From Microplitis mediator (taxonomy: Eukaryota; Arthropoda; Insecta; Hymenoptera; Braconidae): a DNA stretch of 64,000 nt. Shown piece by piece: positions 46,135 to 58,251 of the stretch. The notes under the pieces are model-generated. The model did not search any database, was not told the DNA's origin, and saw only the letters and a list, made by a program, of their open reading frames with translations. The stretch covers positions 1,636,901 to 1,700,900 of the forward strand of contig NC_079972.1 of assembly GCF_029852145.1 (NCBI RefSeq). Reading direction: 5' to 3'. Made by a program: the position numbers and the translations under genes. Each line of letters begins with the position of its first letter. The stretch's first letter is position 1.

Positions 46135-46828
46135 AATGACATTTTTCAAAGTGCGTTTTGTGGACAGATGTTTCACTTTTCACCCGTGAGGGGTGTTTTA
46201 ATCAACATAATACGCATCAATACGCTTCAGAGAATCCTCATTTTACACGAGACCGCAATTTCCAGTATAAGTGGAAAATTAATATGTGGGGTGGCGTTGT
46301 TGGGAATGCTGTAATTCTCCATCCTTTGCCCGACGCTATGAACGTAAGTAGGGTAATTTATGGAAATTATAATTCTTGTGATAAATCATTTATTGAGTAA
46401 TATATTGATTAGGGTGACAATTATCTGATGTTCTTGCAAGAAGTGCTGCCGGAAGCTCTGGAACAGCTACCACCTGATTAACGTCCTCAGTGGTTCCAGC
46501 ATGATGGTGCATCGACAAATACAGCAGCGCAGGTGACTGCGCACCTGAATGCAACGTATTCCAATTCTTGGATCGGGAGAAACGGTCCCTTTCCGTAGGC
46601 TCTAAGATCACCAAACTTAACATCTCGGGATTTTTTCTTGTGGAGTTACATAAAGGGATCATTCACGAGACAGAACCAGAGGATCAGTTTGAGACGATAG
46701 CGAAAATTCAGGTGGCGTACCTGAACATTACTCCTGACATGATGGAGAAAGTCAGGGCAGATTTGATAACAAGCTGTCGTCTTTGTAGCCAAGTTGGAGG
46801 CAGAACGTTCAAGCAGCTGCTCAAGTGA
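46135..46828 (+). pseudogene. Mariner/IS630-like transposase, catalytic part
   Basis: Continues the 40963 gene: VLWTDVSLFTREGCFNQH (first Asp), NMWGGVVGNAVI, then after frame changes WFQHDGAS (second Asp) and LTSRDFFLVEL (third acidic residue, Asp). The C-terminal helical tail ends at 46828. Several frame changes and a TAA near 46480 make it non-functional. Motif order is that of DDD transposases cutting at TA sites. Confidence 0.75.
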
Positions 46829-46955
46829 TAGGCAACGATCAGTATAAACAAAACGGCCCATTTGAGCACACCGAATTTTTTAACGTAAAAAAAATGAAAG
46901 TGTTTATTTTTGCAGGACTGGATTTTTAGTGCAAAAATCCTCAGTTGTGATCAGA

Positions 46956-47061
46956 CCTGGCTGATTAAGGCTAGGTATAATCATATATGAGGCTATATAT
47001 AAACAGATCTAATTATATATAAGTCTATATATAATTAGATCTAGTCAGACACAATTAAATT
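46956..47061. other. Short AT-rich spacer with a palindrome
   Basis: 'agatctaattatatataag' faces 'ctatatataattagatct' around 47015, a near-perfect palindrome. Nothing else. Confidence 0.5.
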
Positions 47062-47129
47062 CCCAGGTAGGGTTTGCCAATGCTGACAAATGGCCCAGCT
47101 TTGGACCATTTGTTACTTTGCCAAGCCTT

Positions 47130-47350
47130 GGTAAGTTACCACTGGCCGAGGCCTGGTCCGAGGCTTGGCCCAATGGTTCGACATTCTCAAGCCGAGCCTT
47201 GGGGTGCACCACTGGCCTAAGCCTGGCCCATGGCTTGGCCCAATGGTTCGATATTTTGGAATCAAGCCTTGAGACGTCATTACTGGCCGAGGCCTGGCCC
47301 GAGGCTTAGTCCAATAGTTTGATATGTTTTAATCAAGCCTTGGGAATTTA
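47130..47350. repeat. Left subterminal repeats of CACTA-like element
   Basis: Three ~80-bp copies of 'aagccttgg' ... 'ctggcc(c/t)' ... 'ggcttggcccaatggttcga', starting near 47133, 47200 and 47265. Another degenerate patch lies at 47466-47560. Confidence 0.75.
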
Positions 47351-47852
47351 TCACCAGACGAATATTTACCTCTACGTCACTAAACATATTAGCTTGCACA
47401 TTTGATATCATTTTTCCAATAAAGTAAAAAATAATATTTGTTCAATTAATTTTACTGTGAAGATAGTCTTGGACCAATGGCCTCTATCCCAGGCATGGCA
47501 AATAACAATTGGCCCAAGACTCGGCCAATATTGCTAGTAGTGGTAGTTTCTCACTGGGTAGTTGAGAATTTTAATAAATATTTTAATAAGTTAAAATCAA
47601 ATGTATGCGATATATTATGATAGAATAATTTTTTAACAGGAGATTTTTAATAATAAAATAAAAATACTTATAAATGAATAAATATAATTAATGTTTTTTT
47701 TTAAATTACACAAATAAATTATATAAAACTCTGAATATACTACATTTTATGTCTGTGTGCGTGTATTAAAGTGTTAACAGTTTATGAAATATACGTAGGT
47801 GGCGTAAGTGTAGTACGCTTAACCTGCATAACATATAGCGTTGAATGTTATT

Positions 47853-50115
47853 ATGGCTCCGAAACGGAAAATTTATTCCAATTATTATTATAGAATAAAA
47901 AAAAAACGTTACATGGAGAAACATAATTCTGATACAGAATGGGAAAGTACAGAAACGGATGATTATCCTAGTGTTATAAATGTAACAACAAATGTTCATA
48001 ATTATAACACTGACAACAGTGAATGTCAAGCATTGATAAGTAAGTTTATTTTAATTAACGTATATTATTATTATTAATAGATATCTACTAGTAGATATAA
48101 TTTATTTTCTTTAATCTATAGTATGATATAAAATAAGTTATACTGAATTTTTAAAATATTTTATTTCAGATGGCTTAAACAGTAGTGGAATCAACATTTC
48201 ATATGGTAGTTCTATTATTGAAACAATAAACTCGTCATCTGGTAGCTTTGACGTTCAACCACTGATTGTGCTTGAAAATAATGAAAGTTTGGATTATTCT
48301 ATTGAAGATGTAGATAAGAATTTACAAAAACCAAAGGATTTTTACTCGAAAATTCGTGAGTGGGTAATAAACAATATTGGTAAATTACCATCAACAACAA
48401 CAACTGAGCTTTTAGGTATTCTCATTAAAGAAGGATATAAAATGTTTCCTAAAACAGCTCACTCATTATTAGGTTACCAACATAGTATTAATTCTAAAAG
48501 TGTATTGACCAAAAATGGGTCGTATGGAGAGTATGTATATTTGGGAATTCTTAATGGATTCGAAAAAAGAATTGACCCTGATATATATAAAGAGGAATCA
48601 ATTAAAATACTCGTGTTCATCGATGGGATGAAGGTTTACAATAATTCTAAAGGCCAGCTTTGGCCTATTGTTGTCAAGCTTTATGACGACAATTATGATT
48701 GTTCCCCATTCACGGCTGGATTATTTTATGGTGAAGCTAAACCTAATAATGTTGATAACATTCTTAGTGATTTCGTAAAAGAAGTTAATACACTTACAGT
48801 TAATGGTGTAAACATTAATCAAGAAACATATTCTTTTGAATTAATTGCATTAGTAGCAGATGGACAAGCTCGTGCGTACTTAAAATGCACAAGAGGTCCA
48901 ACTGCTTATTATGGGTGCGAACGATGTACAACAAAAGGTGTTACTGAAGGAAGAAAACGTGTGTATCCTGAAGTAACTTGTGAAAAACGTACGAAAGAAT
49001 CTTTTATGAACAAAACACAAGTGGAACATCATCAAGAAAACTTTTCATCTCCATTCACACGAATTCCAGATTTTAATCCAATAAATGATGTAATTTTAGA
49101 CTCCATGCACTTACTATATCTTGGTGTAATGAAGTCATTACTTGTAAAATCTACAGAACAAGGTAGTCCATACAGACTTAAACAAAAAAAACGTAAAAAA
49201 TTGAAAGAACTTTTAAGTTCCATATCTGAATATGTGCCACAAGAGTTTCAGCGAAAAATTTATGATTTGAATGAGGTGTCTCATTGGAAAGCAACACAAT
49301 ATCGATTCATTTTATTATATATAGGACCGATAATTCTAAAATTGGTATTAGATCCTGATAAATACAAACACTTTTTAGTACTTCATGTAGCTTGTCGTAT
49401 TCTATGTAGTCAGGAGCTAGCAACTATTTACGTAGACTATGCTGATGAATTACTTAAAAGATTTTTTCAATTAATGCCCGTTTTATACGGTGACGCCAGT
49501 CAAGTCATGAATTATCATAACCTTGTCCATATAGCAGACGACGTACGACGTTTCCAAGTTCCCCTCGATGATTTGTCAGCATTCTGGGGTGAAAATTATA
49601 TTGGAAAATTTAAAAAATTAGTCCAGTCAGTAGCAAAGCCTTTACCACAGATAGTTAATCGCTTAAATGCCTTTGAATCTTCAGACAATGTTAAAATAAA
49701 AAAAAAACTAATTCTTAAAGAATACGACATTGATAAAAGCGCCGAAATAATAGAAGAACATGGAGAACGATTGATAACATTAAATTTTATAAAATTAGAA
49801 GATATGTTTATTACTAGTCGCCCTCCAAATAATATTATACAATTAAAAAACAACAAAATTTTTTTGATTAGCTCAATACTTCTCAATGATCATTGGTATA
49901 GTAGTAAAAAACTAAATTTTTTCTATGTTGAAGGTTTCGAAGCTTCAGTAGTTGCAAATGTTTACGAAAATCCGTGCGAATCTATTGACCTTGGCATTTT
50001 CCAAGTAAACGAGTTTTCTCCAAGTATGAAACGTTTTCCAATCAATAAAATAAAAAATAAGTGCTTGTTATTACATATTCATAATACAAAGTATGTTGTA
50101 TCACTACTTCATTGA
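47853..50115 (+). CDS. CACTA/Tnp2-like DDE transposase, two exons, 710 aa
   Basis: Exon 1 is 47853-48039 (ATG; basic MAPKRKIYSNYYYRIKKKRY), donor GTAAGT. Exon 2 is 48170-50115 after TTTATTTCAG. Joined length is 711 codons including the stop. Core motifs are VFIDGMKVYNN (first Asp, ~213), VADGQARAYLKC and YGCERCT zinc pair (~311), DSMHLLYLGVMK (second Asp, ~373) and FWGENYIGKFKKLV (Glu, ~535). A tail domain of ~150 residues follows. This is the layout of insect transposon proteins related to plant CACTA Tnp2. It lies between CCCAGGTAGG termini with a partner gene downstream, which parallels the TnpD/TnpA pair. No lesions seen. Confidence 0.82.
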
Positions 50116-50905
50116 AGCTAAAACTTACATATATCTTATTTCGATTGAGTCTAATAAATAAAATATTTTTGGAATCAAACTCATAATTCATGACCATCAA
50201 AATGTATTATCTTAATTTTTTCTTGTAACTTTAAATATTTATTTTAAAATCTTGTGAAATGTTTGTATGTCATCAATGGATATAAGACAAAACATGTAGC
50301 GTTAAAATAAAAATTAGAAAATTGCTAAGTTGAATAAAAATTTTTTTAAAATAAAAGTGAATCAAAACTAAAAAAAAAAAAAAACCCGCTTTGAGAATTA
50401 AAAAAATTATATGTGCATTATTTTTAATTACTAATTTTTGTTTATTTATTGACTTTTAAAATTTTAAATTATTATTTATGATCATGAAAATTAAAAAAAA
50501 CCGCGGAATTTGTAATCAAATGCGCGCGCATTATGGTGCAGTGCGCACATATTTTGTGCAAAGACGCGTCGCTTTGACACTCGTAGAAGGGGACTATTGT
50601 AGTTTACCGTTCCCAAGCGTCATTTCGTCTGCCTCTGAAGTTTCTAGTACTTTATTCTACAAAGCTGTCCTGATAACTATTATTTTATTAAATATAGATT
50701 TGAGTTGATTCTAAATGCGAATCGAGACTCGAAAATATAAAATTTTAAATGAACTTATTTTAATTATATGTAGTGCTAAAATATTACATAACCTTACTTA
50801 TGACTTGTCTATAATAAAATATCAACAGGATTTATGTGCATAAGTGTTTGAACAAAGAAAAATACTTATTGCTCGAATAAAGTTGTTGTTAAAAAAATAG
50901 AAAAA
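50116..50905 (+). other. Intergenic region of CACTA-like element
   Basis: Contains the 3' end of the transposase transcript (AATAAA near 50155) and the presumed promoter of the DUF4806-like gene. A GC-richer block with 'gcgcgcgcattatggtgcag' lies near 50523. No gene. Confidence 0.4.
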
Positions 50906-52800
50906 ATGAGCTCGACAGCTAAAAAATACTTAGAAACAGCATCATATGCAATCGTGGCTTTCGATGAATACGACGACTGTAATAAAAAGTTGATTGACAT
51001 AGTACCAAGGTCTTGGATAACAGTTGATGAAAACGATGATTGTTTTTGCAAGTATCCACCTCTGGAAATGGCAGCAATTTATTTAACCAAATGGTTAAAA
51101 GAATTAAAACAACCAGATGAATCCTGGTCAACTCATAGTGTTGATATAATTTCTCGTGCTGGTAAATATAGTTAATCTTATTCAAATAAAATTATAATTC
51201 CAGTAATTATTAATATTGTGCTTATTTAATCATACTTTTATGAATAGATAATTATAAACAAGGCCTAAGAAGACTTCAACGAGGCTATACAGATGCTCAA
51301 GTCGCTAGTGAATCAGAAGGTACATACGAACCTAAATTAAGATCTACCAAGGTCCATGAAGAACTTCTATCTTTATTAAACGAATCTGTAAGCTTAGGAA
51401 ATAACTCGTTGACCAAGGATAAGTCAACTGAAAGCCAATTGACTTCAGGTAGTTAATTTCAGTCTTGTATTGTTTGATATTTTTAATTAATTATTTTTTT
51501 ACTGAAGACGTTTTTAGTGAATTGATAATGAAAATTCTATTTATTACGTGCAAAAAATAAAATACTATTGTTATAATTATTATAATACTCGAGAAGTAGT
51601 TATCCATCAAGAAAGTTCATTTATTATATGGATAACAGGTTGTTCATGTATGTGAAGTACAATAAATGCTTTTAATTATTGGTTCACAGTTTCAGAAAAT
51701 TCAAGAACTGGTAATCGATGTTTAGAAATGAATAACATAGTTCAATCATCTGAAGGTAGGAAAAAGGATACTGGGTTAAAGCGAACAGCTGATGGTGATA
51801 ATTTTTTTAAATTCTTTATTTTAACGAAGAAATAAGAAAATGCTTAAAGAATTTTATGTAATTTAAATTATTATTATTTAAAAATAGCAAATTTGAGCGC
51901 TCCGGAAAGTGAAAACCCCAAAAAGTCATCTAAAACGGTGAAAGAAGATGAATTAGAAAAACTGCGGGAGAATATGACTCCAGAACAACGTAATTATATC
52001 ACTTCGATTTCATTCATTATTTTTATTTTATTGTTATGATCTTCATTTAACCTACTGCTCTTCTTTCAGGTATCATGGCACAATACATTGATTTAAGATT
52101 TGAATCTACTATGAAGCATATCACGAGTGCTAAAAGGAGTGTATTGTATGATATAAGTAAGAAATTTACAGCGCATTCATTTGTTGAATCAGATGAAAAA
52201 GAGCCAACAGATGATGCAGACGAGTCATGGAAGACAAAACTTGGTGCCTTATTTCCTATCGAAAATTTGACCATTTTTAATACATTTGATAATGACTTGA
52301 AAACAAAAATAGAACAGAGGAACGCTGTTGTTAGTATCTATCTCTACTTAAACTAATACTTAATGAGTACATTTTTGTCTGTGCATGTGTAAAATAATCA
52401 ATAGTTGAACTGATAAATATTCCTTTTACCTTGCAGAAAACTATGTTTAAAGTCTGGACAAGTGGATCCTGTCAATATGACAAAGATATTAGAAAAATAA
52501 TGTCAGAATTATTGAGAAAGGAAGTTCAAATTTTATTCAGCGGAGCTGGACGAATTATAAAAGGTAGTGGAAAGAAAAATTTTAGTGTTACGGAATCATA
52601 CTTATTGATTAAAGGTTAGTATTAAATCATTCTTTTATTTAAATTCTAATTTTATTATAATGAAAATTAAATTTTATATTACAGAATTTATTGAAAGCAA
52701 ATATGCCAATAAAAAATGTTCATTGAAGATTTTGAGCACAGTAAGCACTTATTTATCTGGAGCAGGAGATCGTGAGGGCGGGAGAATGAAGCGCACATAA
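50906..52800 (+). CDS. DUF4806-type accessory protein, seven exons, 392 aa
   Basis: Exons 50906-51161, 51248-51448, 51690-51755, 51888-51989, 52070-52329, 52437-52614 and 52685-52800. All junctions have GT...AG and phases agree, giving exactly 393 codons with stop. The N-terminus YAIVAFDEYDDCNKKLIDIV ... SWITVDENDDCFCKYPP is a chromo/Tudor-like small domain seen in these insect proteins. The middle is Ser/Lys-rich. The C-terminus (ALFPIENLTIFNTFDNDL, then KVWTSGSCQYDKDIRKIMSE) matches the DUF4806 pattern. Probably a DNA-binding partner of the transposase, by analogy with plant TnpA; function not shown. Confidence 0.75.
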
Positions 52801-52999
52801 TTTTTTCTGTATAGCTACCATATTAAACGAAGTATACTCATTAAAGGATGTATCTCATAGTTTTCTAAGTTCTCGTTTTTGAAAATTTTCTAAAATTTTA
52901 AATGTTCTTATCAAGTGAAAATATAACTCTAAATAAATTACATAATGTTCATTATAAGTGAATTGAAATAATTTTTGGTGTTAAGTATGAGCTTTTATT

Positions 53000-53520
53000 T
53001 CTTAAGGCTTGGGACAGCCTTAGATTTTTTGTTTCTCAAGGCATGGAGCAGCTTTAGTTTTTTGATATTCTAAGGCTTGGCTCAAGTCCGATATTTTTGT
53101 TTCCCGGGGCTCGAATCAACCCTGGTTTCTTGTTCCCCAAGGCTGGGACCAATCATGGTTTTTTGGTTTTTTAGGCTTGGCCCAAGTCTGATTTTTTTTT
53201 TGCCAAGGCTCGAATCAACCCTGGTTTCTTGTTCACCAAGGCTGGGACCAATCTCGTTTTTTTGGTTTTTTAGGCTTGGCCCAAGCCCAGTTTTTTTGTT
53301 TGCCAAGGCTCGAATCAACCCTGGTTTCTTGTTCACCAAGGCTGGGACCAATCTCGTTTTTTTGGTTTTGTAGGCTTAGCCCAAGCCCAGTTTTTTTGTT
53401 TGCCAAGGCTGGGGACATTGTTATCATCCAAGGCTTGGACCAATCCTTGTCCCAATGCTCAGCAAAGGCACGTGCCAAGCCTTGCATAATCCTAGTGACG
53501 CTTGGCCAAGGCTTGGTCCA
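53000..53520. repeat. Right subterminal repeats of CACTA-like element
   Basis: ~100-bp units beginning 'ggctcgaatcaaccctgg' at 53108, 53207 and 53307, each containing 'taggcttggcccaagcc'. The flanking halves are diverged. Open frames here are repeat by-products. Confidence 0.85.
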
Positions 53521-53551
53521 AACCTTGCCCAGTTGTTCTTTCCTACCTGGG

Positions 53552-54094
53552 TTAGACCAATATAAAATTTAATTTATAATTATATATTATGTTAATTTTA
53601 TGAGAATTATTATTATTCATATATAAATTAAACACTATATATTTATTTTTTTTTTTTAACAAAATAGGAATTTTTGATTTTTCCTGTTCGGAGTTATTTA
53701 AAAATAATTATAATATTGGTTTTAGAAAAATTTGTATTAAAATATAAAATCCAAATATTTTATGCATTACATTAGTTAATGTAAACTGAGCGAATTAATC
53801 TAGAAGATCTGGTGTAGGTGATGGTAATTTTAACAACTAAAAATTACACAACTTTTCACAAGAAATAATTTAACTATTTATTTACACTTTTGACATATAA
53901 TTATTATTAGGAGAGATTATTTATAGCGAATTCAACAATAAAATATACGCGAGAGCGAATGCGGCAATGATGAAAAGGAATCACGTATAAGTCGACACGT
54001 GGTCGATAGCGGTTAGGTTCACGGAAATTAATTTACTTATTAATTACACGCGAATGACAATTTATTTATACTCAATAAATAGCAGCCTTAATTT
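53552..54094. other. AT-rich spacer next to BEL/Pao element
   Basis: No gene. 53880-54094 may belong to a longer version of the BEL/Pao LTR, because the left LTR edge is unclear. Confidence 0.35.
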
Positions 54095-54533
54095 ACTGAC
54101 TAAATATTGAGGATAAATTAGCACAAGAGTTTAGTATTGGTTCACAAGAAAATAAAGAATATTATCAAAGCGGTTTTAACACACGAGGTATTCAATACAA
54201 GAGCACGTTGTAGAATAGAATGATGAAACGATGACGTCTTCCTTCGTTCCCGCTTGGAGGTGACGTCGAAAGCATAGCTGTCCCAGCGAATTTTCCCATT
54301 GGCTCAAAAGCGCGCCAACAGGAAACAGTTAGCCACCAAATTTTCTGATTGGTCGGTTTGGTAGCGAGTTCTCATGTCGTCTTGACACGATCATGAGCAA
54401 GAAATTACACGTGTCGGGCCCATATAGCGAGTGACCCGGCACTATCCTGACCTTGACGTCAGTAGCGAGTTCGGCAGCTCCCGGACTAGCGGAAATGCAC
54501 GAAGCTTTTGAATTTAATCAAGCTTGCGACTGA
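54095..54533 (-). repeat. 3' LTR of BEL/Pao element
   Basis: Homologous to 59893-60321 from 'gcacaagagtttagta' to 'aagcttgcgactga'. A PPT-like 'gggaaaaatttt' abuts it on the sense strand. The outer (left) edge is approximate. Confidence 0.75.
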
Positions 54534-57500
54534 AAATTTTTCCCAGCGCTGGCGACGGTGTTGACAGGATTGTCATCTGGAGAGTGAACTGGTAGTACAC
54601 ACAATTTAGCGATTGGTCGAACAAGTTCAGTAGTAGCGGTCTTCAGGGTGACTACTTGAGTCAGGCCATCTTTCCCTGGGTGTAATGCGAGTACTCTTGC
54701 GAGTGACCATTTTGATGGTGGGAACCTCTCATCAGTCAGCAAGACTAATGAGCCCACTTTGATTTCATTAGATGGATGGTGCCACTTAGATATAGATTGA
54801 TGGCGTTGTAAGTACTCGGACGACCATCTGCTCCAAAATTTCTGGAACATTTGTTGTAGTTGTTGCCAGCGTGACAACGTATCGGTATTGTTCTCCAGTA
54901 GCGAAGGTCCAGATACAGCGATTAGCGGTTCACCAATGAGAAAGTGTCCGGGAGTCAGAGCGGTTAAATCTGCAGGATCTTCGGATAGCGGAGCGATCGG
55001 TCTTGAATTTAGCACAGCTTCAGTCTGTGTTAACACTGTAGCGAGTTGGTCGTAAGTCAATAGCGATTTACCAATAGTTCGAATAAGATGAAACTTGATT
55101 GACTTAACGGCTGCTTCCCATTAAGCACCAAAATGAGGAGCGCTTGGCGGGTTGAACTTCCAGTCTGTGCCATCAGTAGCGAGTATTTACTGAAGTTCCT
55201 TTAGCTGTCTCGATCCTGCTGCGAATACTTTCCTTAGCGTGGCGTCTGCTCCCACAAAATTTGTACCACAGTCCAAGTATAGGGTACTGCAGGCACCTCT
55301 CCGACTTGTAAATCTTCGAAATGCTGCGACGAAAGCGTCAGTAGAGTAATCGGTGACAATTTCAATATGTATGGCGGACGTAGCGAGACACACAAATACA
55401 GCAATCCAACCTTTATAAGTTTTCGCACCTCGACCTTGAAATTTCTTCAGTGTTACTGGCCCAGCGTAGTCCGTTCCAGTGTGTAAGAGTGCTTTAGATG
55501 GTCTTACACGAGCGGATGGCAATTGTCCCATTAATTGTTGTGCACGACCACCTCTATGTCTCGTGCACACGACGCAGCGAAGACTGTGAGACCTGACTAG
55601 AACACGGCCACCTTCTATCCAGACAGATCTCCGTAGATCAGCGAGAGTCAATTGAGTTCCCCCGTGGAATGTTTTCTGATGCGAATGTTCTATTAGTAGC
55701 GTACTGAAGCGTGATGATCTTGGTAGAATAGCTGGAATTTTTTGGTCATCATCCAGTAGCGAATTCTTCAAGCGATTGCCGACTCTGAGTACTCCACTGT
55801 AGTCGACGTAGGGAATCAATTTAGCGAGACGATGGTTTCGTTGTAGAGAATCACCATCTTTCAGTAGTTTCAGCTCTTGCGAATAGAACTGACTTTGTGT
55901 ATACTTTATCAACAAAGTCTTTGCGAGTTCCAGGTGAACTGTAGATAGTGGTGGGGCCAGTGTGGACTGTAACACTTTTTTAAATTTAGCGATGGCACGT
56001 AGGCAGATTCCAAGCGTGCGAAGTAGTGGTGACAACTTAGAAAATTTATCCAGTAGCGTGTGTAGCGGGTGTGAATCTGCCTTGAAGATGGTAAAAACCA
56101 GACCTGGACGTGCTTCAGGATGTGATACCGTCTGCGTAGTGATGTCAAAAGAGGGCCAGTTTTCTTTTGATTGACTGAGCCACTTAGGTCCCGTCCACCA
56201 TAGTGAATGCTGTTCTAGTTTGGCTGCTGTTAAACCTCTTGAAGTGCAGTCAGCTGGGTTAAGTTTCCCTGGAACAAAATCCCAGTTGACACTTGGTAGC
56301 GATTCTTGAATCTTGGTAACTCTGTTGCGAATGTAGATTTTCCATCTAGCTGGGTTGTTTCGTATCCACGTTAAGGATACAGCGGAGTCTGTCCACAAGA
56401 AAATTGGTACATTTTCAAGTTTCAAGACATTCTTGACGTAGAGTACCAGTTGAGCGAGTAATACAGCGGCATTGAGCTCCATTCTTGGTAAAGATATAGG
56501 TTTCAGTGGTGCAACTTGTGTTTTGGCACACACTAGCGAAATGTTGGAGCTTCCAGTAGCGTCAGTAACTTTTAAGTAGACGACAGCAGCCTTAGCGAGT
56601 TGTGAAGCGTCAGGGAATCCATGTAATTCAATCGATACACCAGTTTTAACATGATTCCAGCGAGGTATCTGAATCTTCGAGATCTGATGTAGTTCATTTT
56701 GAAATAAATTCCATTCTTGAAGAAGCAACGGTGACAGCGTAGCATCCCAGTCGAAGTTCTGCAGCCATAGCTTCTGCATGAACATCTTGGCTCTTACGAT
56801 GATCGGTGCCAAAAACCCAAGCGGGTCAAACAAGCGAGCAATTTCAGATAAAATTGTGGGTTTATTTGTTGGAGATGCTTCTGGGAACGAATAGCCAAAC
56901 TGGAATTTATCCTGTGTAGAATTCCAGGTTAATCCGAGCACTTTTACTGTAGTATCCCCAAGTTTTCGTGGTGTATCTTCTTGGGTTTCAACTGGAGCGA
57001 CTTGGGAGAGTAATTCCGTTGAATTACTTGCCCATTTTGCGAGCGGAAAGCGTCCTGCGGCACACATATTTTTAGTTTCGAAAGCAACTTGAATTACCTC
57101 AGCGAGTTCATCTGTGCCTTCATAGATGTCGTCAACGTAGCGTGTATTTGTTAGCGGTTCAACAGCCTTTGGAAATTTATTTCCTTCATCTTCAGCGAGT
57201 TGTAGAAGTGCTCTCCTAGCGATATATGAAGCCGATGTGGTCCCATACGTAACCGTAGCAAATGCAAATACTGTTGGGATGTCATCTTGGTCAAACCAGA
57301 GTATGCACTGTAGATGATGATCTTCTTTGTCAACTGCGATCTGACGAAACATTTTGGTAACGTCAGTAGCTAATAGATAGCGATGACAGCGAATGCGAAT
57401 AAGTACGTCACTGATGTCAACTTGGATCTTGGGGCCCACATGAAGTATCTCGTTGATTGAGACGCCAGATGCTGTTTTCCAGGACCCATTAAATTCCACC

Positions 57501-57622
57501 CTGAGCTTGGTGGGAGTGCTCTGTTCTTTGAGAACCCCATGATGAGGTAGCAAGTAGCTGTTCGGTGGCAAATCCTTTAATTTCACGCGTCTCATGTGTC
57601 CCAAGACTTCATATTCCTTCAA
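54518..57622 (-). pseudogene. Pol (RT-RNase H-integrase-DUF5641) of BEL/Pao element
   Basis: RT: YLLPHHGVLKE, LLATDVTKMFRQI and catalytic TRYVDDIY (~residue 163 of the open part). RNase H: HGFPDASQLAKAAVVYL and LPRMELNAAVLLAQL. Integrase: zinc H-H-C-C (HSHQKTFHGG, CVVCTRHRGG), first Asp in HTGTDYAGPV, second in YLDCGTNFVG. A stop at 55187 and another near 55120, just at the Trp-Glu of the third catalytic motif, interrupt it. DUF5641 follows (EAVLNSRPIAPL, LTPGHFLIGEPL). Otherwise well preserved. Confidence 0.88.
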
Positions 57623-58251
57623 GAAGTCGTAGTATACTTCTTGTAGATTGGATCATCATTCAATCGTTTGCGAAGACGTAGTAAAGCGTATTGTGCAGCT
57701 CGTAGCTTAAATGATCCAGCCAAGTGTCGTTGACTGAGCGATTGGGTCATTGTCGTTACCCTTCCTTATTTTAGCGTTGATTATATGTGCCGCTGGTGCT
57801 GCACCTAGCATGATGTCAGTAGGTCGTGATGTTAAGAAGTCTGGATCAGCGATTTGCAGACCTTCTATGTGCGGCCATTTCTTGTTAGTCAGTGTGAATG
57901 ACGGTAAGATCACCGTCAGTAGAGCAAGCACATGAGCTTGGATAGTAATAGAAGCGTTGTTGTGTAGCGAATGCAACGTCATCTTGCATGACCCAAGTGA
58001 ATGTCCAGCTGACACATTACCGATCCCTCGTAATGGTACAGCAGCCTTATTTAGCAGTATATCCAGCTTCTTAAATAGCGAATGCGTCACAATGGATAAC
58101 TCCGATCCTTGATCCATCAGTACACGAGCAGTACATGTACTTTCTGTTAGCGAATTCAACTTAACAATCGCAGTAGCGAGTAATACATTGAGTGAATGAG
58201 CTGAAGCAGGCTAGATTAGCGAATTCAAAACAAAGGTTACCAAAATTGGAA
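57623..58251 (-). pseudogene. DUF1758 aspartic protease of BEL/Pao element
   Basis: Frame 58159-57707: ARVLMDQGSELSIVTHSLF is the protease active-site strand (D-Q-G in place of the usual DTG/DSG-type triad). Then LRGIGNVSAGHS, and DIMLGAAPAAHII with STTLGWII at the end. About 130 residues normally linking protease to RT are missing, and stops lie between 57707 and 57623, so this is an internal deletion junction. Confidence 0.75.

Larger units (their letters stand above)
38858..46955 (+). mobile_element. Broken IS630/Tc1-mariner-like element with nested insertions
   Basis: Left end TA|CAGGGTGTCCCGAAAGTCG. Subterminal ~120-bp repeats at 39180-39516 and 40463-40540; their inverse is at about 46905-46955. 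A split transposase lies at 40963-41433 and 46135-46828. The right terminus (expected inverse of CAGGGTGTCCC) is not found, so the right end is deleted. Interrupted by elements at 39517-40462 and 41434-46117. Confidence 0.65.
47062..53551 (+). mobile_element. CACTA-like (Tnp2-related) DNA transposon, two genes
   Basis: 10-bp terminal inverted repeats CCCAGGTAGG, with TT on both outer sides as a possible 2-bp target duplication. Both ends carry GC-richer subterminal repeats built on 'ggcttggcccaa' (47130-47350; 53000-53520). Inside are a two-exon transposase and a seven-exon DUF4806-like gene, both on plus and both open when spliced. It looks structurally complete and possibly active. Confidence 0.75.

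Noticed and set aside
53077..53572. Open frames with repeated LGPS-like phrases
   Set aside because: They read through the ~100-bp subterminal repeat of the CACTA-like element.
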